Positions 16,548-25,724 of a stretch of DNA of 64,000 nucleotides are shown here, piece after piece (the stretch's first letter is position 1; every line of letters begins with the position of its first letter). The translations under genes and the position numbers were made by a program. The notes under the pieces were generated by a model, which had not been told where the DNA came from, made no database searches, and worked only from the letters and a program-made list of their open reading frames with translations. The stretch is from NCBI GenBank assembly GCA_039961635.1, contig JABRWB010000031.1, positions 26,064-90,063 on the forward strand, written 5' to 3'. Origin of the DNA: a bacterium. GTDB lineage: Bacteria; 4484-113; JAGGVC01.

Positions 16548-18644
16548 CTAAAGCACCAACCTGGAAATTATTATGATTGCAAGCAACCCGACGGTGCCTA
16601 TGAACAGCGCCGCGGCGTAGGCGCGGACGACCCCGGTTTGCAGGCTGCGAATCCTCTCTCCGCAGAAGGCGAAGAATCCCGCCGTGCCGTTCACGATGCC
16701 GTCCACGACCACCATGTCGAAGACCCAGGCGATGTTGGCAAGAATCTTGCCCGGTTCGACGATCGCGTATTGGTAAATCTCGTCCACGAACCACTTGCGA
16801 ATGCTGCCGTAGGCGATGAATCCGAAACGCTCGAACCCGCGGCGCAATGCAGGCAGCTTCGACCAATCGATCGCCCGGAAATACAGAAAAGCAAACCAGA
16901 TGCCAAGTCCCCCTGCGGCGACCGAAGCAAACAGCAGCAACCAGGCTGTGCCGGGATCGTGTCCGCCGGAGTGAACTTCATTCTCCGTTGCATGCGATTC
17001 GCCCGCGGCCGCGCCTCTTGATTCGACGGCACCGGAATGCGTCTCGACGATTTCCGCGGCGGCATGAATTCCGGACTCGCCTATCGCATCCGGCGAGTAC
17101 TCGAAAGTCTGCGCGGCGGGCGCAAGAAAATGTTCGAGCACGTTGGGCACGTGAAGCGGTTCGCCGATAATCGCAGGAAGCCCGATGTATCCCCCTATTA
17201 CGGACAGCACAGCGAGAATCGTCAGCGGCACGGTCATAACGCGCGGCGATTCATGCGCATGTTTCGCCTTTTCCGATTGCGGCTCACCAAGGAACGTGCG
17301 GATTACAAGGCGGAACATATAGAACGCGGTCATGAACGCGGTTAGAAGCGCGACAGCGAAAAGCCACTTGCCGATGGGAACCGGACCTTCGGAGAAATAC
17401 GTCATCGCAAGGATTTCATCTTTGGAGAAGAAGCCGGAAAGGAACGGCACGCCCGCGATCGCCATGGAGGCTATTAAGAACGTCCAATACGTTGTCGGCA
17501 TTTTCTTCGCGAGCCCGCCCATCTGGCGTATGTCCTGCTCTTCGCTCATTCCATGTATGACGGAACCGGAGCCGAGGAAGAGAAGCGCCTTGAAGAACGC
17601 ATGCGTCATCAGGTGGAAGATGCCCACCCAGAATGCGCCGACGCCGCAAGCGAGAACCATGTAACCCAACTGGCTGACCGTCGAGTACGCGAGAACGCGT
17701 TTGATGTCCACCTGCGAGAATGCTATCGTCGCCGCGACAAACGCGGTGAGGCATCCGACAATAGCTACGACAAGCATCGCGGTAGGCGCGCTGAAGAAAA
17801 GCACATTCATCCTAGCGAGCAGGTACACGCCGGATGTAACCATCGTCGCGGCGTGGATCAGCGCGCTGACCGGTGTGGGGCCTTCCATCGCATCGGGAAG
17901 CCACACGTACAAAGGAATCTGCGCGCTCTTTCCCGTAACTCCGAGGAACAGGAAAAGAGCCACAGCAATCAGGAAAATATCGTTGAAGTTGGTTTGTGCA
18001 TAAATCTGAATTGCACGCGATAGCGCCGCGAAATCCAGCGTCGCGATCCGGTCGTTCGCGAACAGAAGGAACATCGCGACGAGAACGCCGAAATCACCGA
18101 TCCGGTTGACGACGAACGCTTTCATCCCGGCGATATTGGCGCTGGCCTTGTGATACCAGAATCCGATGAGCAGGTAGCTGCACAGCCCGACGCCTTCCCA
18201 TCCGATGAACATAATCGGCAGGCTCGCGCCGAGCACCAGGATCAGCATCATCCCCACAAACAGGTTGAGGTAGGTGAAGAACCGCGCGAAATCGCGGTCA
18301 TGCGCCATATACCCGATGCTGTAAACGTGGATGAGGAAGCTTACACCCGCGACGATGAGCACCATCACCAGCGAAAGCGGATCCACCAAAAACGCGAAGT
18401 CTATTTTCAGGTCGCCCGCGGCGGCCCACGTGAAAAGCGTAGAAACGAACCGATCGTCCACTATTCCGCTTGCGGTGTTGAATATGAACAGCGAGGCAAG
18501 ACCGACAAGGAACGATAAAAGCACGGAACCGCACGCTGTTGCGTACACTGCGGGCTTGGCCATCTTGTGGCCGAAAAAGCCGTTGATGAGCGCGCCGAGA
18601 AGCGGGAATAAAACCGCAAGGCCGATTATGTTGAGGAGTTCCAT
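16548..18644 (-). CDS. nuoL: NADH-quinone oxidoreductase subunit L
   Basis: NuoL is the distal proton-pumping subunit with the long lateral helix of complex I. The 698 residues include FIGWEGVGLCSYLLIGFWYHK, KSAQIPLYVWLPDAMEGPTPVSALIHAATMVTSGVYLLAR and YSTVSQLGYMVLACGVGAF. A hydrophilic stretch at roughly 530-580, rich in His and Glu, separates the last helices and is longer than I would expect. The start ATG at 18644 has GGAGG about 13 bases ahead, a wide spacing. A 56-base gap separates it from nuoK. Confidence 0.96.
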   Translation of the reverse strand: MELLNIIGLAVLFPLLGALINGFFGHKMAKPAVYATACGSVLLSFLVGLASLFIFNTASGIVDDRFVSTLFTWAAAGDLKIDFAFLVDPLSLVMVLIVAGVSFLIHVYSIGYMAHDRDFARFFTYLNLFVGMMLILVLGASLPIMFIGWEGVGLCSYLLIGFWYHKASANIAGMKAFVVNRIGDFGVLVAMFLLFANDRIATLDFAALSRAIQIYAQTNFNDIFLIAVALFLFLGVTGKSAQIPLYVWLPDAMEGPTPVSALIHAATMVTSGVYLLARMNVLFFSAPTAMLVVAIVGCLTAFVAATIAFSQVDIKRVLAYSTVSQLGYMVLACGVGAFWVGIFHLMTHAFFKALLFLGSGSVIHGMSEEQDIRQMGGLAKKMPTTYWTFLIASMAIAGVPFLSGFFSKDEILAMTYFSEGPVPIGKWLFAVALLTAFMTAFYMFRLVIRTFLGEPQSEKAKHAHESPRVMTVPLTILAVLSVIGGYIGLPAIIGEPLHVPNVLEHFLAPAAQTFEYSPDAIGESGIHAAAEIVETHSGAVESRGAAAGESHATENEVHSGGHDPGTAWLLLFASVAAGGLGIWFAFLYFRAIDWSKLPALRRGFERFGFIAYGSIRKWFVDEIYQYAIVEPGKILANIAWVFDMVVVDGIVNGTAGFFAFCGERIRSLQTGVVRAYAAALFIGTVGLLAIIIISRLVL

Positions 18645-18700
18645 TTTCTAAAATCGGACCTCCTTCTCGCGGCCGGCGATTTGAGCAAAGGACATTTCGA

Positions 18701-19009
18701 TCATCCTTTCATCCTCCCCGCCGCGTCGATGTCCACATCAGCTTTGTGCCTGTACATCGCAACGATGATTGCAAGTCCGACCGCGACTTCCGCGGCCGCG
18801 ATCGTGATCAACAAAAACGCGTAAACCTGGCCGTCCAAATAATGAAGATAGCGGCTGTAAGTTATGAACGAAAGGTTGACCGCGTTCAGCATCAACTCGA
18901 TGCTCATGAAAATAACAAGCGGATTGCGCTTGATCAAAACTCCGGCCGCGCCGATTGAAAACAGAACGGCCGCAAGCGTGGTGAAGTAGAACATCGGGAC
19001 GTTAGCCAC
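18701..19009 (-). CDS. nuoK: NADH-quinone oxidoreductase subunit K
   Basis: NuoK is a three-helix membrane subunit. From the GTG at 19009 the protein has 102 residues, the family norm, and shows VLFSIGAAGVLIKRNPLVIFMSIELMLNAVNLSFI with the conserved membrane glutamates (IELMLNA and AAAEVAVGLAI). The GTG has GGGAGGG 9 bases upstream and overlaps the end of nuoJ by eight bases; an ATG at 18994 is the alternative. A longer open frame from 19066 would add residues foreign to the family. Confidence 0.94.
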   Translation of the reverse strand: MANVPMFYFTTLAAVLFSIGAAGVLIKRNPLVIFMSIELMLNAVNLSFITYSRYLHYLDGQVYAFLLITIAAAEVAVGLAIIVAMYRHKADVDIDAAGRMKG

Positions 19010-19610
19010 TTTCGCCGCCCTCCCGATTTTTCGGATTGCCGCCCGGACTGCGCTTGGCCAGCACAACGGCGCCTATCATCGCCGCCAAAAGCAAAAGCGA
19101 CGTCAGCTCGAAAGGCAAAAGGTATCTTGAAAAAAGCAACTCGCCTATGAGATGTGGATTGTTCCTGTCCAGTTCCGCCGGCGGAATGTTGTACTGCGGG
19201 CTTGATTCAATTGCAGAAAGCCCGCCTTTCCATTCCGAGACGGACGGCGATGCCGTCAGGCTGAAGTTTCCGAAGGCAAACATTAACAGACAGAAGAAAA
19301 CAAACGCGACAAGAGCTGCGCCGCCGATTTGGGTCGCTCGCGGCGCTTTCATGTATTCGATGCGCTGCTTCGGGCGGTAAAAGAACATAATGACGAATAA
19401 AAACAGCACCATCACCGCGCCGGCATAAACGACCACCTGCACCATTCCCAGGAAGAACGCGCCGAGCATCAAATAAAGCACCGCGAGGCACGCCATCACG
19501 CCGATAAGGCAAAGCGCCGCGTGAACGGGGCTTTTCATCCAAAGCATCATAACGGCCAATATCACCGCCGCTCCGGCAAGTACGCCCCAAATGATCAGCT
19601 CGAAACTCAA
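19002..19610 (-). CDS. nuoJ: NADH-quinone oxidoreductase subunit J
   Basis: NuoJ is a membrane subunit linking the quinone site to the pumping modules. The 202-residue protein has five hydrophobic segments and the typical MKSPVHAALCLIGVMACLAVLYLMLGAFFLGMVQVVVYAGAVMVLFLFVIM block, including the pi-bulge helix region. A hydrophilic loop near 115-150 precedes the last helix. The start is TTG with AGGAG 6 bases upstream. It lies between nuoI and nuoK in canonical order. Confidence 0.96.
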   Translation of the reverse strand: MSFELIIWGVLAGAAVILAVMMLWMKSPVHAALCLIGVMACLAVLYLMLGAFFLGMVQVVVYAGAVMVLFLFVIMFFYRPKQRIEYMKAPRATQIGGAALVAFVFFCLLMFAFGNFSLTASPSVSEWKGGLSAIESSPQYNIPPAELDRNNPHLIGELLFSRYLLPFELTSLLLLAAMIGAVVLAKRSPGGNPKNREGGESG

Positions 19611-19640
19611 ATCCTTCTCCTGTCCGCCTCGCCGGACAAA

Positions 19641-20177
19641 TCAGATATCGAACTTGCCAACCTTGAACTCCGGTTCCTTCGGCCCCTCGAAAACGCGGTC
19701 CAGAAGGTCTTCTTTAGTGTAGATGAACTTGTTGTTTCCGGGCGCGCGCGAATCGTCCGCGAGTTCGAATTCATGCTTCATCACAATCGCGTCGTAGGGA
19801 CAAGCTTCAACGCACATTCCGCAGAATATGCAAAGCAGGTAATCGATATCGTAAACCTTAGCGTAACGTTCGCCGGGCGATTTCCACTCCGCCGGATCGG
19901 GAGGATTGTCTTCCGCGACCACGGTGATGGCCTTGGGCGGGCACGCCGCCTCGCAAAGCGCGCATCCCACGCACCGCTCCAGCCCCTTGTAGGGGCCGGT
20001 ATGGTAGCGCTCCAGGCGATGCATCCCGCGGAACCGCGGGGCCAAATCCGGCCGCTTTTCCGGATACTGCAGCGTGACAAGCCCGCCGGTGATGCCCTTG
20101 CCGAATTCGCGCAGAGTCAACCCGAGACCCCTTACGATCTCGAGCGGATTCAGCACTACTCCTTTCTTTTCGCTCAT
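19641..20177 (-). CDS. nuoI: NADH-quinone oxidoreductase subunit I (two [4Fe-4S])
   Basis: NuoI carries clusters N6a and N6b in the peripheral arm. The 178-residue protein holds both ferredoxin motifs, [12 protein letters not shown] and [12 protein letters not shown], with the expected spacing. Between them lies [15 protein letters not shown]. The N-terminal amphipathic part ([23 protein letters not shown]) sits at the membrane. It lies 12 bases downstream of nuoH. Confidence 0.97.
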   Translation of the reverse strand: MSEKKGVVLNPLEIVRGLGLTLREFGKGITGGLVTLQYPEKRPDLAPRFRGMHRLERYHTGPYKGLERCVGCALCEAACPPKAITVVAEDNPPDPAEWKSPGERYAKVYDIDYLLCIFCGMCVEACPYDAIVMKHEFELADDSRAPGNNKFIYTKEDLLDRVFEGPKEPEFKVGKFDI

Positions 20178-20189
20178 TTCAAATCACCG

Positions 20190-21218
20190 TTATCCAAGAG
20201 GCAGGGGCGGAAGCCCGATTCCGAAAACCATAAGCGTCCCGGCGAATATCACATTCGCGAGCGCGATGGGGAGCAGTATCAGCCAGCCGAACTTCATAAG
20301 CTGGTCGTACCGGAACCGAGGCAAAGTCGCCCTTACCCATACAAAGAAGAAAATAATCGCGACCGTCTTAACCGAGAACCAGACCAGTCCGGAGACCGGC
20401 CCGAACCACTGCGGCCCCGCCCATCCGCCCAGGAACAGCGTGGCGGTCATCGCTCCGGCCGCGATGATGTTCACATACTCGCCCAGAAAGAACATAGCGA
20501 ATTTCATCGAGCTGTACTCGGTGTGGTAGCCGGCGACAAGCTCGTTTTCGGCCTCCGGCAGATCAAACGGCGCGCGGTTCGTTTCGGCGAATATGCTTAT
20601 GAGGAATATGAGTCCGGACGCGACCATGCAGATAACCGCGAGAACGTTGACCGGCGACGAAAAAACATTCGGCCAGAATTTTGTCTGCGCCTCGACGATC
20701 CCGTTCAAACTGAACGTGCCGGAATAAAGCACGACTGGAATGATCGAAAGCCCCAGCGCCAGCTCGTAGCTGATCATCTGCGAGCAGCTGCGCAGCCCTC
20801 CCAGCAGGCTGTATTTGCTGCCGCTCGACCATCCCGCGAGGATTATTCCGTATGTGCCGAGCGACGACATCGCAAGCACGTATATCAGCGCGACGTTGAC
20901 ATCCGCGATAAAGAAATTCTGCTGAATAGGGACTACAGCAAAAAGCATGAACGCCGCAATCAACGAAATCGCGGGCGCGAGGAAATACACGAACCTGTCC
21001 GCGGCGCGCGGCACGATTTCCTGTTTGAAAAGGAGCTTGACGCCGTCAGCGATCGGCTGGAGCAGACCTTGCCAGCCGACGCGGTTCGGGCCGGGGCGAA
21101 GCTGGAAGAAGCCGACGACGCGACGCTCGAACAGCGTCAGGTATGCCATGCATCCGAGCAAAACCACCAGCACCGCCAGTATCCTCACGACCGCCCAGAC
21201 TAAATCCATCAGCTCCAT
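20190..21218 (-). CDS. nuoH: NADH-quinone oxidoreductase subunit H
   Basis: NuoH forms much of the quinone chamber. The 342-residue, eight-helix protein shows FERRVVGFFQLRPGPNRVGWQGLLQPIADGVKLLFKQE near the start, then AETNRAPFDLPEAENELVAGYHTEYSSMKFAMFFLGEY, the loop that lines the quinone tunnel. Both are near-invariant in the family. GGAGAAACC precedes the ATG. Length is as expected. Confidence 0.97.
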   Translation of the reverse strand: MELMDLVWAVVRILAVLVVLLGCMAYLTLFERRVVGFFQLRPGPNRVGWQGLLQPIADGVKLLFKQEIVPRAADRFVYFLAPAISLIAAFMLFAVVPIQQNFFIADVNVALIYVLAMSSLGTYGIILAGWSSGSKYSLLGGLRSCSQMISYELALGLSIIPVVLYSGTFSLNGIVEAQTKFWPNVFSSPVNVLAVICMVASGLIFLISIFAETNRAPFDLPEAENELVAGYHTEYSSMKFAMFFLGEYVNIIAAGAMTATLFLGGWAGPQWFGPVSGLVWFSVKTVAIIFFFVWVRATLPRFRYDQLMKFGWLILLPIALANVIFAGTLMVFGIGLPPLPLG

Positions 21219-21248
21219 GGTTTCTCCGCTGCGCGAGGCTTCTCGCCG

Positions 21249-23837
21249 CTACCCTCCCCCCGCGGCGACCGCTTCGCCGACCGGAACAAGATTCACAACC
21301 GTATGTTCGCCGAGCGTCAAGATATCGGCGAGGCGCACTCCGGGCAGACTGTCGGATACAAGGACATGCCCCGCGGGAACGCGCTGCGTCACCTTGACGA
21401 ACAGCTCGATGCCGCCCGCCTTGCTTGCAAGCTCGGCGCGGCTTCCGTCCGCAATTCCCAATCTCCCAGCATCGGCGGGATTTATCTCGCAGAACGGTTC
21501 GCCCACTGCGACTCGGAAATGCTCGGAATGCATCGAATGGTTCTCGCCGTTGAAATGAAACACTTTCGGAATAAGCACGAGCAAATTGTCTCCGCCCGCG
21601 GATTCAGCTAGCGGTGCAACGCCGCCGAATTTCGCGAACTCGTTTTTCCCCGCGGGAGTCGAGCCGTCGGCGGAGTGGGCGAAAACCAGCGGGCTGCCTG
21701 TCGCGGGAATCGAAGCGTAATCCATCCCCGCCAGAAATGCGAAACGCTCCGAAATGAGCTTGAAAGCTTCCTCCGGCGTGGCCGCGCGGAACGGAATCCC
21801 CATCTCGCCGAACAGCTTGCGCAAAATTCCGAAATCCGAGTCCGCAAGCTTGAACCGCACATCCGGCGCGTTCAACTTCTGAAGCCGCTTTTCGGACGAA
21901 ATTACCGTTCCTTCCTGCTCCAGCGCCGTCAACGCGGGCAGAACAACGTTTGCGCATTTGGCAGTCTCGGTCAAGAACTGATCCTGAACCACAACGAATC
22001 CGCAACGCTCGAACGCGGCTTTCGCCAGCTTGGTATCCGGAAAATTCTTGACCGGATCGGCTCCGATCACATAGCAGAAATGCGACTTTCCTGCGGACAT
22101 TCCCGACAGAATCGCGTCCAGCCCCGGCGCGGCGCCCGCCTCGTCGCCCGCGTGTTCCATAGCGATGACGGACATATGGTTGAACAAAATCGCGCCGATG
22201 GAATTGCCGTCCCGGAAAATGGGAGTAATCGAAACCGCGGGAGTAATTGCGCCTTCGTCGGCGTGATCGGTTTCGCCGAAAAGCTTGATTTCCAAATTGC
22301 GGCCAAGCGACGCGATAAGCGAAATCAGCTCCGCCGCATTCGGTGCGCCCAGCACTTCATTTCCGAACAGAATCGCAACCGACTTCGCTCCGCAAAGAAT
22401 CTCGACAAATCGCTTTAGCTCCGGTGGCGCCGCGCTTGCGTCCGCGATTCCGTTAATCAAATGCTTCAGCGCGTCGGACTGCTTTCTGATTGGGAAATGA
22501 AACACTTCCTCCGCAAAACGCTCGCCTTCGGTCGCGTGGCTGTTTGCCGCGATCAACCTGCACTTTCCAAGCTGCAGGTCGCGCTCGACTTTCAAGCCAA
22601 GCACGGGCGCTTCTTCCAGCAGATCCACGCCCCACGCAAGAATCACGTCGCTTGCGGTCGCCTTTTCCCACGGCTCCGACCGGAACAGGACTTCCTCAAG
22701 GAACTTTGTTGGACTCTTTGCGACTCCGGGTATAAAAGGCCCGAAGTGGTAATTCGGCGTCCCGATGTGCGAAGCGAGCAGCCTGCGGAAAATCGAATAC
22801 GTCTCGTTGGTCAACCGCGAACCCGCGATTCCCGATATGCTTTCCTTGCCGTAAAGCTCGACTGTTTTTTTCAAGTTTTCGGCCACCAGCTTCATCGCTT
22901 CGCCCCAGCTTGCTGGAACGAACTCGCCGGCTTCGTTCTTTATCAGCGGACGCGATATCCGCTCCGGATGGTAAAGCTGCTCGTATACGAATCTGCCCTT
23001 GTCGCACAGCCAGCCCCAGTCCACCTCGGGATTGTCCCTGCTCCAGAGCCTGTGCACTTCGCCAAAGCGATGGTGGATTTCAATATTGCATCCCACCGCG
23101 CAGCCTGTGCAAACCGACGGCGTGTGCTCCAGCTCCCAAGGCCTGCCCTTGAAGCGCGACGGCTTCGACAGCAGCGCTCCTACCGGGCAAAACTCCACTT
23201 GGTTGCCTGAAAACTTGCTTTTGATTCCGGGCGCGGGCTGAATGAAAGTTTCCCAGCCGCGCCTTCCGAATTCCATCAAATGGTCGCCCGCGACTTCCTC
23301 GTGGAACCGCACGCACCGCTTGCAGTGGATGCATCGTTTGTAGTTGAGCCGGACAAACTCGTTCACGTCCGCGTCCGGCAGGACGCGCTTCGGCTCCACC
23401 ATCCGTGATTCGGACAGGCCGTATTTGTAGGTGATGTCCTGAAGCGGGCACTCGCCGCCCTTGTCGCAGACTGGGCACTCCAGCGGGTGATTCAGAAGCA
23501 GGAATTCAAGCACCTGCCTGCGGTTGCGCTCCGCGGCGGGAGTGTCCGTGTAAACCTCCATCCCTTCCGATACAGGCATCGCACATGCCGCCTGAAGCTT
23601 CGGAAGTTTGGCAATTTCCGTTATCTTTTGGCCGTCACGCTCAATCGTCCGCGGAAGGCCTACTTCTACAAGGCATATCCTGCATCCCGCCCAGGGGTGC
23701 ATCTTGGGATGGCCGCAGAAAACGGGGATGTCGATTCCGTTCGCCGCGGCCGCGCTAGTGATGAACGTGCCTTCGGGGACGGTAATCGTCTTCCCGTCTA
23801 TCTTCAGCGTCACCATCTTTTTTCCGTTTTCGCTCAT
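21249..23837 (-). CDS. nuoG: NADH-quinone oxidoreductase subunit G
   Basis: NuoG carries several Fe-S clusters of the peripheral arm. The N-terminus has the [2Fe-2S] ligands (CGHPKMHPWAGCRIC, then AACAMPV). The His/Cys cluster HPLECPVCDKGGEC and the motif RCIHCKRCVRFHEE follow, then an extra molybdopterin-type cluster CTGCAVGCN. The rest is a degenerate molybdopterin oxidoreductase domain ending in a molydopterin-dinucleotide-binding-like module. I take the ATG at 23837 (862 residues), where the ferredoxin domain begins; a TTG at 23864 would add nine residues without a ribosome site. Confidence 0.96.
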   Translation of the reverse strand: MSENGKKMVTLKIDGKTITVPEGTFITSAAAANGIDIPVFCGHPKMHPWAGCRICLVEVGLPRTIERDGQKITEIAKLPKLQAACAMPVSEGMEVYTDTPAAERNRRQVLEFLLLNHPLECPVCDKGGECPLQDITYKYGLSESRMVEPKRVLPDADVNEFVRLNYKRCIHCKRCVRFHEEVAGDHLMEFGRRGWETFIQPAPGIKSKFSGNQVEFCPVGALLSKPSRFKGRPWELEHTPSVCTGCAVGCNIEIHHRFGEVHRLWSRDNPEVDWGWLCDKGRFVYEQLYHPERISRPLIKNEAGEFVPASWGEAMKLVAENLKKTVELYGKESISGIAGSRLTNETYSIFRRLLASHIGTPNYHFGPFIPGVAKSPTKFLEEVLFRSEPWEKATASDVILAWGVDLLEEAPVLGLKVERDLQLGKCRLIAANSHATEGERFAEEVFHFPIRKQSDALKHLINGIADASAAPPELKRFVEILCGAKSVAILFGNEVLGAPNAAELISLIASLGRNLEIKLFGETDHADEGAITPAVSITPIFRDGNSIGAILFNHMSVIAMEHAGDEAGAAPGLDAILSGMSAGKSHFCYVIGADPVKNFPDTKLAKAAFERCGFVVVQDQFLTETAKCANVVLPALTALEQEGTVISSEKRLQKLNAPDVRFKLADSDFGILRKLFGEMGIPFRAATPEEAFKLISERFAFLAGMDYASIPATGSPLVFAHSADGSTPAGKNEFAKFGGVAPLAESAGGDNLLVLIPKVFHFNGENHSMHSEHFRVAVGEPFCEINPADAGRLGIADGSRAELASKAGGIELFVKVTQRVPAGHVLVSDSLPGVRLADILTLGEHTVVNLVPVGEAVAAGGG

Positions 23838-23879
23838 ATCCAATCTGTGCCGCGTTTTAAACAAACGCGGCGGATTTGT

Positions 23880-25196
23880 TCAATACGCCCTCGCAGGAAG
23901 TTTCTCGTGGCCGATGGTGCCGACCGGCTTGTACTTGGGCAGCATCTTTTTCCGGCCTTCGATGTAATCCACGAACTCGTGTCGGAAATGCTTTAGGAAG
24001 CTCTGCACCGGCCACGCCGCCGCGTCGCCCAGCGGGCAGAACGATTTCATCTCGATTCCGTCCGCGGCTTCCTTCAGCGTGTCCAAATCTTCCATCTTTC
24101 CTTCGCCTCGAAGGATGCGCCGGAGGATCATCGTCATCCAGTGCGTCCCTTCGCGGCAAACCGTGCACTTGCCGCAGGATTCATGAGCGTAAAACCTGGA
24201 AATGACTTCGAGCATTTTCACCATGCAGGTGTGCTCGTTCATCACGATCATCCCCGCGCTGCCGAGCATGGAACCGGCGGCGTGCAGCCCCTCGTACGAA
24301 AGCGGGCAGTCGCAGTTGGCCGCGGGCATGACCGGAACGCTGGAGCCGCCGGGGATAATCGCCTTGAGCTTCCCTCCGCTCACTCCTCCGCAAAGCGTCT
24401 CGATGAAATCGAGCTGGTTCGTTCCGTATGCAATTTCGTACACCCCCGGCTTGTTGACGTGGCCGGAAACCGAGAACATCTTTATTCCGGGGCTTTCCTT
24501 CGTGCCGAGCGACAAATGCCAGTCCGCGCCCCTCTCGATTATGGCCGGAACCGTCGCGAGGGTTTCGACGTTGTTGATTATCGTCGGGCGGTCGTACAAC
24601 CCTCTGATAGCGGGGAATGGCGGCTTCATCTTCGGCTCGCCGCGTCTGCCTTCGAGCGATTCCAGAAGCGATGTCTCCTCGCCGCAGATGTACGCTCCGG
24701 CGCCCGGATGCACCGTGCATTCGACGGAATAATCGCTCCCGCAGACTCCCTTGCCGAGATATCCGGCGGCGTATGCCTCGTCAACCGCTTTTTGGACAAT
24801 GTTGATTTCCTTCCAAAACTCGCCGCGGATGTAAATGAAAATGTGCGTCGCACCGAACGCGTAGCCCGCGATGACCGCGCCCTCGATCATCCTGTGCGGC
24901 ACAAACTCAAGAATCATTTGGTCTTTAAATGTGCCCGGCTCGCTTTCGTCCGCGTTCACGCATAGATACTTGGGGCCCGGCGTTTTAGGAATAAAGCTCC
25001 ACTTCTGGCCTGCGGAAAATCCCGCGCCTCCCTTGCCGCGCAGTCCCGATTTCTTGACTTCCGCAATAACCTCGTCGGGCGTCATCTTGAGCGCTTTCTT
25101 GAGCGCCAAGTATCCGCCGCGCTTGACAAAGACATCCAGGGACGCCATTCCCGGCACGTCTATGTCCTGCATCACGACTCTGGTTTCTTCGGCCAT
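23880..25196 (-). CDS. nuoF: NADH-quinone oxidoreductase subunit F (FMN, [4Fe-4S])
   Basis: NuoF oxidises NADH through FMN and cluster N3. The 438-residue protein shows the NADH/FMN region GLRGKGGAGFSAGQKWSFIP and VNADESEPGTFKDQMI, and the cluster ligands ESCGKCTVCREGTHW plus FCPLGDAAAWP. The longer open frame runs into nuoE; the ATG at 25196, two bases after the nuoE stop, matches the family start (MAEETRVVMQDIDVPG). Translation is probably coupled to nuoE. Confidence 0.97.
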   Translation of the reverse strand: MAEETRVVMQDIDVPGMASLDVFVKRGGYLALKKALKMTPDEVIAEVKKSGLRGKGGAGFSAGQKWSFIPKTPGPKYLCVNADESEPGTFKDQMILEFVPHRMIEGAVIAGYAFGATHIFIYIRGEFWKEINIVQKAVDEAYAAGYLGKGVCGSDYSVECTVHPGAGAYICGEETSLLESLEGRRGEPKMKPPFPAIRGLYDRPTIINNVETLATVPAIIERGADWHLSLGTKESPGIKMFSVSGHVNKPGVYEIAYGTNQLDFIETLCGGVSGGKLKAIIPGGSSVPVMPAANCDCPLSYEGLHAAGSMLGSAGMIVMNEHTCMVKMLEVISRFYAHESCGKCTVCREGTHWMTMILRRILRGEGKMEDLDTLKEAADGIEMKSFCPLGDAAAWPVQSFLKHFRHEFVDYIEGRKKMLPKYKPVGTIGHEKLPARAY

Positions 25197-25198
25197 AT

Positions 25199-25690
25199 CT
25201 ACTTCAGCGTCTCCAAAAGCTCGTCGACTTTTCTGATATTCATGTTCTCGTGGTATTCGCGGTTGTTGATCTGGATCACCGGGCCGCGCCCGCAAGCCGC
25301 CAGACATTCGACCGCAAGCACCGTGAATTTCCCGTCTGGCGTCGTCTTCCCTGTTTCAACACCAAGTTTTTCTTCCAGGTGGGCAATGATGTCCTCGGCG
25401 CCGAGCAGTTGGCAAGTAGCGTTGTGGCAGACCTGAATAACGTACTTTCCGGGCTTGTCCATGAAAAACATGGAGTAAAAGCTGGCGCAGCCTTTTACGT
25501 AATTCTCCGGGACGCCCAAAAATTCCGCGACCGCGGCTACCGCATCGCCGCTTATCCAGCCGTAATGCTCTTGGGCTATGTGAAGCGCCGGAACGAGCAT
25601 TGAAAGCCGCTTGGGGTATTTCCCGCGCGACTCCAGCTCGTCGAACTTCGACTTGAGCTCCGCTGGAATTTTGGTCACGGCGACAGCCAT
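25199..25690 (-). CDS. nuoE: NADH-quinone oxidoreductase subunit E ([2Fe-2S])
   Basis: NuoE holds the N1a [2Fe-2S] cluster on a thioredoxin-like fold. The 163-residue protein has the four ligands in VCHNATCQLLG and ECLAACGRGP. The helical N-terminus includes HIAQEHYGWISGDAVAAVAEFLGVP. The ATG at 25690 has AGGAG 8 bases upstream; a TTG three bases earlier is less likely. It follows nuoD by 34 bases. Confidence 0.97.
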   Translation of the reverse strand: MAVAVTKIPAELKSKFDELESRGKYPKRLSMLVPALHIAQEHYGWISGDAVAAVAEFLGVPENYVKGCASFYSMFFMDKPGKYVIQVCHNATCQLLGAEDIIAHLEEKLGVETGKTTPDGKFTVLAVECLAACGRGPVIQINNREYHENMNIRKVDELLETLK

Positions 25691-25724
25691 CAACTAAGCT
25701 CCTGATGTAAAAGCAAGAACGAAA

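Noticed and set aside
19521..21203. Long plus-strand open frame (560 codons) across nuoJ-nuoH
   Set aside because: It is antisense to certain nuo genes. The translation is Arg/Glu/Asp-rich with no fold-like pattern, the usual shadow of GC-rich membrane-protein genes.
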